From CAZWSC01 sp964636385 (GTDB lineage Bacteria > Eisenbacteria > RBG-16-71-46 > CAIMUX01): a stretch of 52,775 nucleotides of DNA. Of this stretch, positions 8,563 through 16,783 are shown in pieces. The notes under the pieces were generated by a model. That model did no database searches. It saw only the letters and a list, made by a program, of their open reading frames with translations, and was not told where the DNA came from. The translations under genes were made by a program, and so were the position numbers. Numbering within the stretch: the first letter of the stretch is position 1; each line of letters begins with the position of its first letter. The stretch covers positions 1-52,775 of the forward strand of contig CAZWSC010000042.1 in assembly GCA_964636385.1 (NCBI GenBank). Direction: 5' to 3'.

Positions 8563-9260
8563 GCGCAGAAGCACCGGACAGCCAGGATCGTCACGACAGC
8601 GGATCCTCCTGCCTGGCCCAGATTCTCATCGAGCTGAAGAATCCGGATCCGACTGGCCGGACCGCACAGGAGGCGATCCGTACTCTGCTCGGTTTCGGAG
8701 ATCGCCTTCTCGAGCTGCGGCGAAGGGAGTTCTACGAGCTCGTCTGCCGCCCGGGGCCCGGCACCGATGCTGCGGCTGATCCTCTGGCGCCGCACCTGCT
8801 CCGTTACCTGCGCAGGACCGTCGTCCTGTGGAACTCGAACAAGCAGCGCGCCTGGCTGCGCCTCGAAGGGGTCTGCGATCGCCCCGGTCCATGGGAGATA
8901 CTCCCGGGCGGACCGGAGCGGCCCGGACCCTTCGGGGATCCCGGTCTGGAGGATCCGGATCTCGACCATGTCATGGTCTGGGGCCGCGGGCAGGAGGCGA
9001 TTCCGGGGGAGATGGAGCATGCACTTCCCGGATGGTCGGTGCCGGCCGCCGGATCATGCGAGCTTTACTCCCTGCGCTGGAAGGCCGGTTCCGATCCGGA
9101 GGAACGGAAGGCCTGGACCGACGCCGTCGCCACCGCGCGCTCCAGGGGAAGCGGGCTACTCGTGAATCCGCACTGCCAGGATCACCGGCTCCTCTTCGGC
9201 AATGTTCGGATACCCTTCTGGCGAAACGAACGGAACCCCGGCGATGCGAAAGCTTCGTGA
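8559..9260 (+). CDS. purS: Enlarged PurS-like FGAM synthase subunit (proposed)
   Basis: The gene codes for 233 residues and has ATGA coupling with purQ. Residues 19-62 read like the first half of PurS: a strand (LAQILIELK), the DPTG turn equivalent to the PurS DPQG, a helix with AQEAIRTLLGF, and a second strand ending REFYEL. Residues ~167-215 look like the second half: strand CELYSLRW, a helix beginning PEERKAW, then LLVNPHCQDHRL, which matches the PurS 'LLANPVIEDY' pattern. About 100 unfamiliar residues rich in Pro, Gly and Trp lie between. Normal PurS is ~80 residues. Position between purQ and purF, next to a short PurL that needs PurS, supports the call. No other purS is visible in the window. 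The similarity was judged by eye, so it could instead be an unrelated purine-cluster protein. Confidence 0.55.
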   Translation: MSAEAPDSQDRHDSGSSCLAQILIELKNPDPTGRTAQEAIRTLLGFGDRLLELRRREFYELVCRPGPGTDAAADPLAPHLLRYLRRTVVLWNSNKQRAWLRLEGVCDRPGPWEILPGGPERPGPFGDPGLEDPDLDHVMVWGRGQEAIPGEMEHALPGWSVPAAGSCELYSLRWKAGSDPEERKAWTDAVATARSRGSGLLVNPHCQDHRLLFGNVRIPFWRNERNPGDAKAS

Positions 9261-9278
9261 AAGGATGATGAACGCCTG

Positions 9279-10700
9279 ATGCGCGACCCTGACATCAGCC
9301 CACCCCGCGAAGACGGCTTCCACCACGAGTGCGGGCTCTTCGGCATCTACGGCATCGGCAATGTCGTGGAGTTGATCTACCTCGGGCTCTACGCCCTTCA
9401 GCACCGCGGTCAGGAGGGGGCCGGCATGGTCCTCCACAACGGGGAGAAGACCCGGCCCCTGAAGGGGCTTGGCCTGGTCTCCGAAACGTTCACGCCACAG
9501 GCCCGTGGCGGTATCGACGGCTTCATGGGGATCGGGCATATCCGCTACGCCACAACCGGGAAGGCGGCGAAGATCCGCAACATCCAGCCGATCCTGGTGG
9601 ACTACTGGGGCGGCAAGCTGGCGATCGCCCACAACGGCAATCTCACGAATGTGAAGGAACTCCGCGGCCGCATGGAACGCGAGGGATCCATCTTCCAGAC
9701 GACCACCGACTCGGAGGTCATCCTGCACCTCATCGCCCGCTCCGGCGGATCGACCCTGGTTGAGAGGGCCGAGGAAGCCCTGCTCCAGGTTGAAGGCGCG
9801 ATGACATGCCTCATACTCGACTCGGATCACGTGCTGGGGTATCGCGATCCCCTCGGGTTCCGTCCGCTCTCGATAGGCTACCTTGACGGAATGCATATCC
9901 TGGCTTCCGAGACCTGCGCGTTCGACATGATCGGGGCGCGATTCATCCGGGATGTCGAACCCGGCGAGCTTGTGATCCTCTCTGCGCAGGGGATGGAATC
10001 GAAGCGCATCGCTCCGAAGAAGCAGGAGGCGCGATGCATGTTCGAGCTGATCTACTTCTCCCGTCCCGACAGCGTCGTTTTCGGGGAGGCTGTCGACGAG
10101 ATCCGGCGGGAGCACGGCAGGCGCCTGGCGAGACGGCACCCGGTGGACGCAGACCTCGTGCTCGCCATACCGGACTCATCGAACTTCGCCGCACAGGGAT
10201 ACGCCAGGGAGGCCGGGCTGCCTTTCGAACTCGCCCTGATCCGTAATCACTACATCGGCCGTACCTTCATCAAGACCGGCGCAACGTCACGGGTGGACGC
10301 GGTCAGGATAAAGTTCAACCCCGTCGCCTCCCTTCTCCGCGGAAAGCGGGTGATTGCAGTGGACGATTCAGTCGTGCGCGGAACCACCTGCCGCAAGCTT
10401 GTGGACCTGCTCTTCAACGCCGGTGCGAAGGAGGTTCACTTCCGGGTGGCCTCGCCTCCGATCATTGCACCGTGCCACTACGGCATCGATACGCCGACAT
10501 ACGGGGAACTCGTGGCGAATCATCACGATGTCGAGGGGATCCGCGCCTTCATCGGCGCCACGACTCTCGGCTACCTGGATCTGGATGATCTGAAGGCGTG
10601 TGTCTCTGATCCCGGCCAGTACTGTTATTCCTGCTGGACCGGGGTGTATCCCACTGTGGTGCCCGAAAAGGGCACCTCGCTGCCGTTCGAACGGGACTGA
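9279..10700 (+). CDS. purF: Amidophosphoribosyltransferase (iron-sulfur type)
   Basis: PurF (473 residues) makes phosphoribosylamine from PRPP and glutamine, the first committed purine step. The N-terminal nucleophile is Cys18 in HECGLFG, implying removal of a 17-residue propeptide as in the Bacillus enzyme. The glutaminase half holds HIRYATTG; the PRPP loop is IAVDDSVVRGTT. Four Cys at 253, 399, 449 and 452 (the last two in YCYSCW) sit where the Bacillus-type enzyme binds its 4Fe-4S cluster, so this one is probably oxygen-sensitive. The ATG at 9279 is forced because the in-frame ATG at 9264 is followed by a stop. It lies 18 bases after the PurS-like gene and 2 bases before lolC. Confidence 0.96.
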   Translation: MRDPDISPPREDGFHHECGLFGIYGIGNVVELIYLGLYALQHRGQEGAGMVLHNGEKTRPLKGLGLVSETFTPQARGGIDGFMGIGHIRYATTGKAAKIRNIQPILVDYWGGKLAIAHNGNLTNVKELRGRMEREGSIFQTTTDSEVILHLIARSGGSTLVERAEEALLQVEGAMTCLILDSDHVLGYRDPLGFRPLSIGYLDGMHILASETCAFDMIGARFIRDVEPGELVILSAQGMESKRIAPKKQEARCMFELIYFSRPDSVVFGEAVDEIRREHGRRLARRHPVDADLVLAIPDSSNFAAQGYAREAGLPFELALIRNHYIGRTFIKTGATSRVDAVRIKFNPVASLLRGKRVIAVDDSVVRGTTCRKLVDLLFNAGAKEVHFRVASPPIIAPCHYGIDTPTYGELVANHHDVEGIRAFIGATTLGYLDLDDLKACVSDPGQYCYSCWTGVYPTVVPEKGTSLPFERD

Positions 10701-10702
10701 GG

Positions 10703-11944
10703 ATGTTTGAGTTCTTCGTGGCAAGAAGATACCTGGTGCCCAAGAGAGGGCGCGGGTTCCTGTCCCTGATCACCTGGATCTCGGTAGGGGGGGTCTGTCT
10801 CGGCGTACTGGCCCTGATAGTCGTCCTGGCCGTAATGACCGGCTTCGAGAAGGAGGTCAAGACCCGCATCGTCGGAACGAACGCGCACATCACACTTCTG
10901 CGATACGGGACACAGGGGATCCGTGAGTGGCAGCTGGTGCTGGACAAGGTGCGGGAACACCCCGAGGTCACCGGCGCAACCCCCTTTGTCTACGGCAAGG
11001 GGATGATAACGGCGGGCGGGAATACCGACGGACTCATAGTCAAGGGGATCGATCTGGAGTCCGAGGCGGAGGCGTCGGAGTTCCTCTCCTATGTCAACCA
11101 CAGGCCCGGGCCTCTCAGGCTGAGACCCGAAGAGGAGGGCAGGCTGCCCGGGATCATCCTCGGGGTTCACATTGCCGCCAATCTGCAGGTCACGCTGGGA
11201 GAGCGGGTGCAGGTTCTGTCTCCGCAGGTCGGTTCTCCATCTCCGCTCGGATACGTGCCGAAGGTCCGGAACTTCGAGGTGGTCGGGATCTTCCGGTCCG
11301 GCATGTACGAGTACGACTCCAGCCTGGCATATGTCGATCTCCGGGACGCCCAGAGCCTGTTCTCGATGGGGGGCAACGTAACCGCAATCGAGGCCCGCGT
11401 GCGCGACATGTACCGGGCGCCAGTCGTTGCGGACGAACTGCTGGAGATGCTGGGAGGCTTCCCATACCGCGCCAATGACTGGATTCAGCTGAATGCGAAT
11501 CTCTTCTCCTGGATGCAGACGGAGAAGCGGGTCATGTTTGTGATACTGGCACTGATCGTGACGGTCGCGGCGTTCAACATCACCGGCGCTTTGATCATGA
11601 TGGTGAAGGAGAAGCGACGGGACATCGGCATCCTGCGCTCCATGGGTGCCACTTCCACCCAGATCAGGAACCTCTTCGTGATGGAAGGAGCGGTCATCGG
11701 AGTGACGGGGATGGTACTCGGCACGGCGGGGGGGATCTTCCTCTGCTGGCTCCTGGAGACATACGAGTTCATCCGCCTGCCGGGTGACATCTACTTCATC
11801 GACACACTTCCCGTGAAGGTCCAGGCGCTGGACGTGATCTCGATCCTGGCGGCCGCGCTTGCGATCACCCTCCTTGCAACGCTCTACCCCGCAACGAGGG
11901 CTGCCCGGATGAACCCGGTGGAGGCGATCCGCCATGGCGAGTGA
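10703..11944 (+). CDS. lolC: LolC/LolE-family lipoprotein-releasing ABC transporter permease
   Basis: The 413-residue protein has the LolC/E layout: one N-terminal membrane helix (about 22-48, after FVARRYL and before MTGFEKEV), a large periplasmic MacB-like domain, then three helices near 275-300, 325-355 and 378-403. The final stretch PATRAARMNPVEAIRHGE is the usual LolC/E end. It should extract lipoproteins from the inner membrane and hand them to a LolA-type carrier. Only one permease is present, so the transporter may be a LolF-like homodimer. It overlaps the ATPase gene by 11 bases, and the two are surely co-translated. No lolA is visible in the window. Confidence 0.9.
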   Translation: MFEFFVARRYLVPKRGRGFLSLITWISVGGVCLGVLALIVVLAVMTGFEKEVKTRIVGTNAHITLLRYGTQGIREWQLVLDKVREHPEVTGATPFVYGKGMITAGGNTDGLIVKGIDLESEAEASEFLSYVNHRPGPLRLRPEEEGRLPGIILGVHIAANLQVTLGERVQVLSPQVGSPSPLGYVPKVRNFEVVGIFRSGMYEYDSSLAYVDLRDAQSLFSMGGNVTAIEARVRDMYRAPVVADELLEMLGGFPYRANDWIQLNANLFSWMQTEKRVMFVILALIVTVAAFNITGALIMMVKEKRRDIGILRSMGATSTQIRNLFVMEGAVIGVTGMVLGTAGGIFLCWLLETYEFIRLPGDIYFIDTLPVKVQALDVISILAAALAITLLATLYPATRAARMNPVEAIRHGE

Positions 11945-12707
11945 TCAGGTGTGCGCCAGGAAACGTGGTGGAGAGGCCGGCCCCCTGCTGGAGGCCACCG
12001 GTGTCCGCCGGGAGTTTCGCAGCGGACCATCGCTGCTGCAGGTCCTCAGGGGAGTTGACCTGACGGTCGCACCCGGCGAGATAATCGCCGTAGTGGGGTC
12101 GTCGGGAACGGGGAAGAGCACCCTCCTGCACATCCTGGGCACTCTGGACCGGCCCGACAGCGGAGAGGTGCGATTCCGGGGTGAGGATCTGTTCGGGCTG
12201 GGTGAAGCCGCCCTGGCTGAGTTCCGCAACCGGAACCTGGGTTTCGTGTTCCAGTTCCACCATCTGCTCCCCGAGTTCACCGCCGGGGAGAATGTCATGA
12301 TGCCCGGACTTATCCGGGGGAAGACGCGCGTAGAAGCGGGGCGAAGGGCGAAGGATCTCCTCGAAGAGGTCGGGCTGTCGGAAAGGATCGACCACAAGCC
12401 CGGAGAGCTCTCCGGCGGGGAACAGCAGCGTGTGGCCCTGGCGCGCAGTCTCTATGCCTCACCGTCAATGGTCCTGGCCGACGAGCCGACCGGAAATCTG
12501 GATCCGGATACAGCCCGCGGCCTTCACTCTTTGATGTATGATCTGGCTCGTAGACACGGACAGTCCTGGATCGTGGTCACTCACAATGAACAACTGGCCG
12601 GGATGGCCGATAGAAGGGTAGAGATGTCATCCGGGCTGTTGCGGGAACGCCCGGCGAACAGCCCGGCCCGGGAGAGGCCCAAGGATGAAATGCCAGAACT
12701 GCGATAA
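11934..12707 (+). CDS. lolD: LolD-family ABC transporter ATPase
   Basis: The 257-residue ATPase has Walker A GSSGTGKST (about 54-62), a Q-loop in FVFQFHHLLPEF, signature LSGGEQQRVALAR, Walker B VLADEPTGNLD and the switch His in VVTHNEQLA. FQFHHLLPEF is characteristic of the LolD/MacB group. The start overlaps the permease gene, and the C terminus is extended by about 25 basic/Pro-rich residues that overlap the next gene (mcsA) by 23 bases. It powers lipoprotein release with the LolC/E partner. An alternative reading as a generic MacB-type exporter is less likely given the LolC-like partner and the nearby bam/lpx genes. Confidence 0.93.
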   Translation: MASDQVCARKRGGEAGPLLEATGVRREFRSGPSLLQVLRGVDLTVAPGEIIAVVGSSGTGKSTLLHILGTLDRPDSGEVRFRGEDLFGLGEAALAEFRNRNLGFVFQFHHLLPEFTAGENVMMPGLIRGKTRVEAGRRAKDLLEEVGLSERIDHKPGELSGGEQQRVALARSLYASPSMVLADEPTGNLDPDTARGLHSLMYDLARRHGQSWIVVTHNEQLAGMADRRVEMSSGLLRERPANSPARERPKDEMPELR

Positions 12708-13218
12708 CGAAGCCACCATCCACTTCAAGGAGGTTGCCGGCGGGGAGACCCGCGAGATCTGGCTCTGCGAGAAGTGTGCTTCCGAGAAGGGTTTTCACCT
12801 TGTCATAGAGCAGAACAAGCTCTCCATCGCCAATCAGTTCATATGGATGGCGGAGAACCTCTACCCTGAGACAGGGGCAAAGGTGGGTTCGGTCCAGTGC
12901 CCGACCTGCGGGCTGCGTTACAGCCAGTTCGCGCGCACCGGCCGGCTCGGTTGCGCGGCCTGCTACTCGGCATTCTCCGTTCAGTTGCGCCAGATTCTCA
13001 GGAGGGTTCACGGTGCGACAAGGCACCACGGGAAGGGCCCGGGCCAGAGCGAGGAGCGGGTCAAGCATCGGCGAAGCCTCGAGCAGTTGCGGCAGCAGCT
13101 CAACAGGGCCGTTGACCGGGAGGAGTTCGAGCTGGCGGCACGACTGCGCGACGAGATCCGCAGGCTCGAGATCTCAGGGGCGCCACCGGAGGACAGCGGG
13201 GAGGCAGGCCGGGGATGA
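12685..13218 (+). CDS. mcsA: McsA: zinc-finger activator of the protein arginine kinase
   Basis: This 177-residue protein has two pairs of CxxC zinc sites, CQNC...CEKC near residues 3-32 and CPTC...CAAC near 72-94, and a C-terminal UVR motif (EEFELAARLRDEIRRLE, about 148-164). That order is the McsA layout. In Firmicutes McsA binds and activates McsB and helps load ClpC. The gene starts inside the tail of lolD and shares ATGA with mcsB, so translation is coupled both ways. It is similar in length to Bacillus McsA (185). The family is clear from the adjacent kinase gene. Confidence 0.93.
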   Translation: MKCQNCDNEATIHFKEVAGGETREIWLCEKCASEKGFHLVIEQNKLSIANQFIWMAENLYPETGAKVGSVQCPTCGLRYSQFARTGRLGCAACYSAFSVQLRQILRRVHGATRHHGKGPGQSEERVKHRRSLEQLRQQLNRAVDREEFELAARLRDEIRRLEISGAPPEDSGEAGRG

Positions 13219-14291
13219 TACCGATCGACACAATGGTCCGGGACCTAGGTGCCTGGCTGGCCGGCGACGGTCCCGATCCGGACCGGATACTTTCCACCCG
13301 TGTGCGCCTGGCCCGGAATCTGGCCGGAATGCTGTTCGTGGGAAAGGCCCTGCCTGACGATCTGGCCAGGAGCTTCGATATCCTCCTGGCTGCAGTGGCA
13401 GACTGCCCCGGCCTTGAAGGTGGAACAGCCCAGAAGATCGAGGAGCTCTCCCTTCTGGACCGGCAGTTCCTCCTCGAGCGACACCTGGTGTCTCATGATC
13501 TTACCGGGGATGCGGCAGCCCGCGGCCTGATTCTTGCCCGGGACGAGGGGGCGTCGATTCTCATCAACGATGAGGATCATGCCAGGATTCAGGCCCTGGA
13601 GGGGGGCTTCCGCCTGGAAGAGGCTTACGACAGGGCCCTCGCGATAGACGATCACCTGGAGAAGACCCTTTCGTTCGCGTGGTCCGAGGAGCTGGGATAC
13701 CTTACGGCGTGTCCCACGAATGTCGGCACAGGAATGCGGGCATCAGTCCTGGCGCACCTGCCGGCCCTGGTCCTTACCCAGAGGATGAAGCAGATCCTGG
13801 CCGGTGTGTCGCAGGTCGGTCTCACCGTGCGCGGGTTCTATGGCGAGGGAACCGAGGTCATGGGGAACTTCTTCCAGATCTCAAACCAGGTCACTCTGGG
13901 GGAGGACGAGCAGGAGACCCTCACCAAGCTGACCCGCGTGATCCGGCAGATCCTCGACGCCGAGGAGAAGGCACAGGACAGCCTGCTGCGCCAGGCCAGG
14001 CCGCAGTTGGAGGACAGGCTCTACCGTGCTCTCGGAGTCCTCAGGTACAGCCGTCTGCTCTCTTCGCAGGAGGCGATCGGAGTGCTCAGCGCTGTCCGCT
14101 TCGCCAATACCCTGGGGATGGGGAACGTACCTCCAGTCTCGGTGTTGAACGAACTTCTGATCCGATGCCAGCCGGCCCACCTCCAGAAGGCCACGGGACG
14201 GGAGATGACTTCCGAGGAACGAAACGGAACGAGAGCGCGCATGATGCGCGAAGCCCTTGAAGCGCTTGAGGGACCCCAGGCGCAAGGCTAG
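13215..14291 (+). CDS. mcsB: Protein-arginine kinase McsB
   Basis: McsB (358 residues) is a phosphagen-kinase-fold enzyme that phosphorylates arginine on proteins, tagging them for ClpCP. Diagnostic stretches are STRVRLARNL near residue 27, ACPTNVGTGMRASV near 169-182, and RGFYGEGTEVMGNFFQISNQ near 205-224. A C-terminal phosphoarginine-sensing motif, RDxxRA in Bacillus, appears as RNGTRA just before the end (Asp changed to Asn). Start ATG at 13215 overlaps the mcsA stop. No ctsR repressor gene precedes the cluster, unlike ctsR-mcsA-mcsB-clpC in Firmicutes, so regulation must differ. Confidence 0.95.
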   Translation: MIPIDTMVRDLGAWLAGDGPDPDRILSTRVRLARNLAGMLFVGKALPDDLARSFDILLAAVADCPGLEGGTAQKIEELSLLDRQFLLERHLVSHDLTGDAAARGLILARDEGASILINDEDHARIQALEGGFRLEEAYDRALAIDDHLEKTLSFAWSEELGYLTACPTNVGTGMRASVLAHLPALVLTQRMKQILAGVSQVGLTVRGFYGEGTEVMGNFFQISNQVTLGEDEQETLTKLTRVIRQILDAEEKAQDSLLRQARPQLEDRLYRALGVLRYSRLLSSQEAIGVLSAVRFANTLGMGNVPPVSVLNELLIRCQPAHLQKATGREMTSEERNGTRARMMREALEALEGPQAQG

Positions 14292-14323
14292 GTAAGGGCC
14301 GGTATGGGCCCGGAGGAGCAACG

Positions 14324-16768
14324 ATGCACGACAAGTTTACCGAAAGGGTGCGCAAGGTAATCTACCTGGCCAGGGAGGAGGCGGCGCGCCTTCAGCACGG
14401 ATCTATTGGAACCGAGCATCTCCTGCTTGGACTCCTCCGGGAGGGCGAGGGCATAGCCGCGACCGTTCTTTCGAATCTGGGGCTGGATCTGGACGCAATC
14501 CGCCACGCGGTTGAGAACATGGTCGCCCAGGCGGGTGGCACGCTCACCATCGGGGAGATCCCCTTCACCAGCAATGCCAAGCGTGTTCTCGAGTTGTCGG
14601 TGGATGAGGCCAGACAGCTCGGCCACAACTACGTGGGGACAGAACACCTGCTGCTTGGACTCATCCGGGAGGGCGAGGGCGTAGCGGCCAAGGTCCTCAT
14701 GGATATGGGGGTGGACCGCAAGAAGGTCAGAGACGAGACACTCAAGCTTCTCGGTGGGCACCCGCAGCAGAGCGCATCCGAGCCTGAGGATAAATCGGAG
14801 ACGCCGTCGCTGAACCAGTTCGGGAGAGACCTGACACAGCTTGCGCGCGACGGCAAGCTTGACCCGACCTTCGGAAGAGAGGGGGAGATCGAGCGGGTTA
14901 TCCAGATCCTGTGCAGACGAAAGAAGAACAACCCGATCCTGATCGGCGAGCCGGGCGTGGGTAAGACCGCCATAGTGGAGGGGCTCGCGTCCAGGATCGT
15001 GGAGGGGAAGGTTCCCGAGCTCCTGCGCGCACATCGCCTGATTACCCTGGATCTCGCATCTGTTGTGGCGGGAACGAAGTACCGCGGACAGTTCGAGGAG
15101 CGTCTCAAGACGATCATGAACGAGATCCGCGAGGCGCCGAACACGATCATCTTCATCGACGAACTGCGCACGATTGTCGGGGCCGGTGGGGCCGAGGGTG
15201 CGATCGATGCCTCCAACATGCTGAAGCCTGCCCTGGCCCGGGGCGAACTCCAGTGCATCGGGGCGACGACCCTGGATGAGTACAGGAAGCACATCGAGAA
15301 GGACGGGGCCCTGGAGAGGCGTTTCCAGATGATTCTCGTGGAGCCTCCCAGTGTGGCGGAGACGATCATGATCCTGCGGGGCCTGCGGGACAAGTATGAG
15401 GCGCACCACCGCGTTTCCTACACGGACGAGGCGCTGCTGGCGGCAGTCAAGCTCTCCGACCGCTTCATCACTGACCGGTACCATCCGGACAAGGCGATCG
15501 ATGTGATCGACGAGGCAGGGGCACGCGCCAGGCTTTCGACCTCCACCGTTCCCTCGGAGCTGAGGGAACTCGACAAAAAGATCGAGCATGTCGCCTCCGA
15601 GAAGGAGGCGGCGATTCGCGCCCAGGAGTTCGAGAAGGCCGCCTCCTTCCGTGACAGGGAGAAGGATCTCCGCCAGGACTACTACCGACGCAAGAAGGAG
15701 TGGAACGAGAGCAAGAACAGCCAGAAGGTGGAGGTCTCGGACGAGGACATAGCCCAGATCATCTCACATATCACCAAGATCCCGCTGACCCGTCTGGAGG
15801 AGACCGAGCAGGACAAGCTGATCCGCATGGAGGACGTCCTCGGTGCGCAGGTCGTCGGCCAGGAAGAGGCCGTCACCGCCATCGCCAAGGCGATCCGGAG
15901 GAACCGCGCAGGGCTGCGGGATCCCCGACGGCCTATCGGCAGCTTCGTCTTCCTCGGCCCGACCGGTGTGGGGAAGACAGAGCTGGCAAGGGTGATCGCC
16001 CGCTTCCTCTTCGGGGATGCCGATGCCCTGATCCGGGTGGATATGAGCGAGTACATGGAAAAGTTCGCCGTCAGCCGCCTCGTGGGCGCGCCTCCGGGCT
16101 ATGTCGGTTACGAGGAGGGAGGACAGCTTACCGAGCGTGTGAGGCGCAAACCGTACTCGGTGGTCCTCCTGGACGAAATCGAGAAGGCGCACCCGGATGT
16201 CTTCAACATCCTCCTGCAGGTCCTGGAGGATGGCCATCTCACGGACTCCCTGAAGCGCAAGGTCAACTTCAAGAACACCGTGCTGATCATGACCTCCAAC
16301 ATCGGTGCCCGCCTTATCAGGGGTCAGGGGCAGATGGGCTTCCAGCGGCCTGATGGCGAGGTCAGCTATCAGCAGATGAAGAGCACCGTGATGGAGGAGG
16401 TCCGCAAAGTCTTCAACCCCGAGTTCCTCAACCGCCTGGACGAGATCATCGTCTTCCGTCCCCTTGACCGGTCCCACATGGAGAAGATCGTGGAGATCCT
16501 GCTCAACGAGGTGCGCGGACGTCTCACCGAACACAACCTGACCTTGACGGCAACGCCAGGCGCCCTCAACCTACTGCTCGAGAAAGGATTCGATCCCGCT
16601 CTGGGCGCCCGGCCGCTGCGCCGCGCGATCCAGAGGCTGATCGAGGATCCGATGGCCGATCTGCTTCTGCGTGGGAAGATGAAGCCGGGTTCCGAGGTCC
16701 GGATCACCAAACGGGGCGACGAGCTCGCCATCGATACCCGGGCACCGGAGATGACTCCAAAGGACTGA
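14324..16768 (+). CDS. clpC: ClpC-type AAA+ unfoldase
   Basis: ClpC (814 residues) feeds substrates into ClpP. The N domain has two Clp repeats (GTEHLLLGLLREGEG and GTEHLLLGLIREGEG, near 26 and 105). AAA1 has Walker A GEPGVGKT; a UVR-type middle segment (EFEKAASFRDREKDL) marks ClpC rather than ClpA; AAA2 has GPTGVGKTELARV, LLDEIEKAHPDV and TSNIGAR. A ClpP-docking loop is likely at QMGFQ. One oddity: the AAA1 Walker B reads FIDELRT, with Arg282 where Hsp100 proteins have His (FIDELHT). It follows mcsB by 32 bases with a GGAGGAGC ribosome site. clpP itself is not in the window. Confidence 0.96.
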   Translation: MHDKFTERVRKVIYLAREEAARLQHGSIGTEHLLLGLLREGEGIAATVLSNLGLDLDAIRHAVENMVAQAGGTLTIGEIPFTSNAKRVLELSVDEARQLGHNYVGTEHLLLGLIREGEGVAAKVLMDMGVDRKKVRDETLKLLGGHPQQSASEPEDKSETPSLNQFGRDLTQLARDGKLDPTFGREGEIERVIQILCRRKKNNPILIGEPGVGKTAIVEGLASRIVEGKVPELLRAHRLITLDLASVVAGTKYRGQFEERLKTIMNEIREAPNTIIFIDELRTIVGAGGAEGAIDASNMLKPALARGELQCIGATTLDEYRKHIEKDGALERRFQMILVEPPSVAETIMILRGLRDKYEAHHRVSYTDEALLAAVKLSDRFITDRYHPDKAIDVIDEAGARARLSTSTVPSELRELDKKIEHVASEKEAAIRAQEFEKAASFRDREKDLRQDYYRRKKEWNESKNSQKVEVSDEDIAQIISHITKIPLTRLEETEQDKLIRMEDVLGAQVVGQEEAVTAIAKAIRRNRAGLRDPRRPIGSFVFLGPTGVGKTELARVIARFLFGDADALIRVDMSEYMEKFAVSRLVGAPPGYVGYEEGGQLTERVRRKPYSVVLLDEIEKAHPDVFNILLQVLEDGHLTDSLKRKVNFKNTVLIMTSNIGARLIRGQGQMGFQRPDGEVSYQQMKSTVMEEVRKVFNPEFLNRLDEIIVFRPLDRSHMEKIVEILLNEVRGRLTEHNLTLTATPGALNLLLEKGFDPALGARPLRRAIQRLIEDPMADLLLRGKMKPGSEVRITKRGDELAIDTRAPEMTPKD

Positions 16769-16783
16769 GCGAGGGACAACCTG

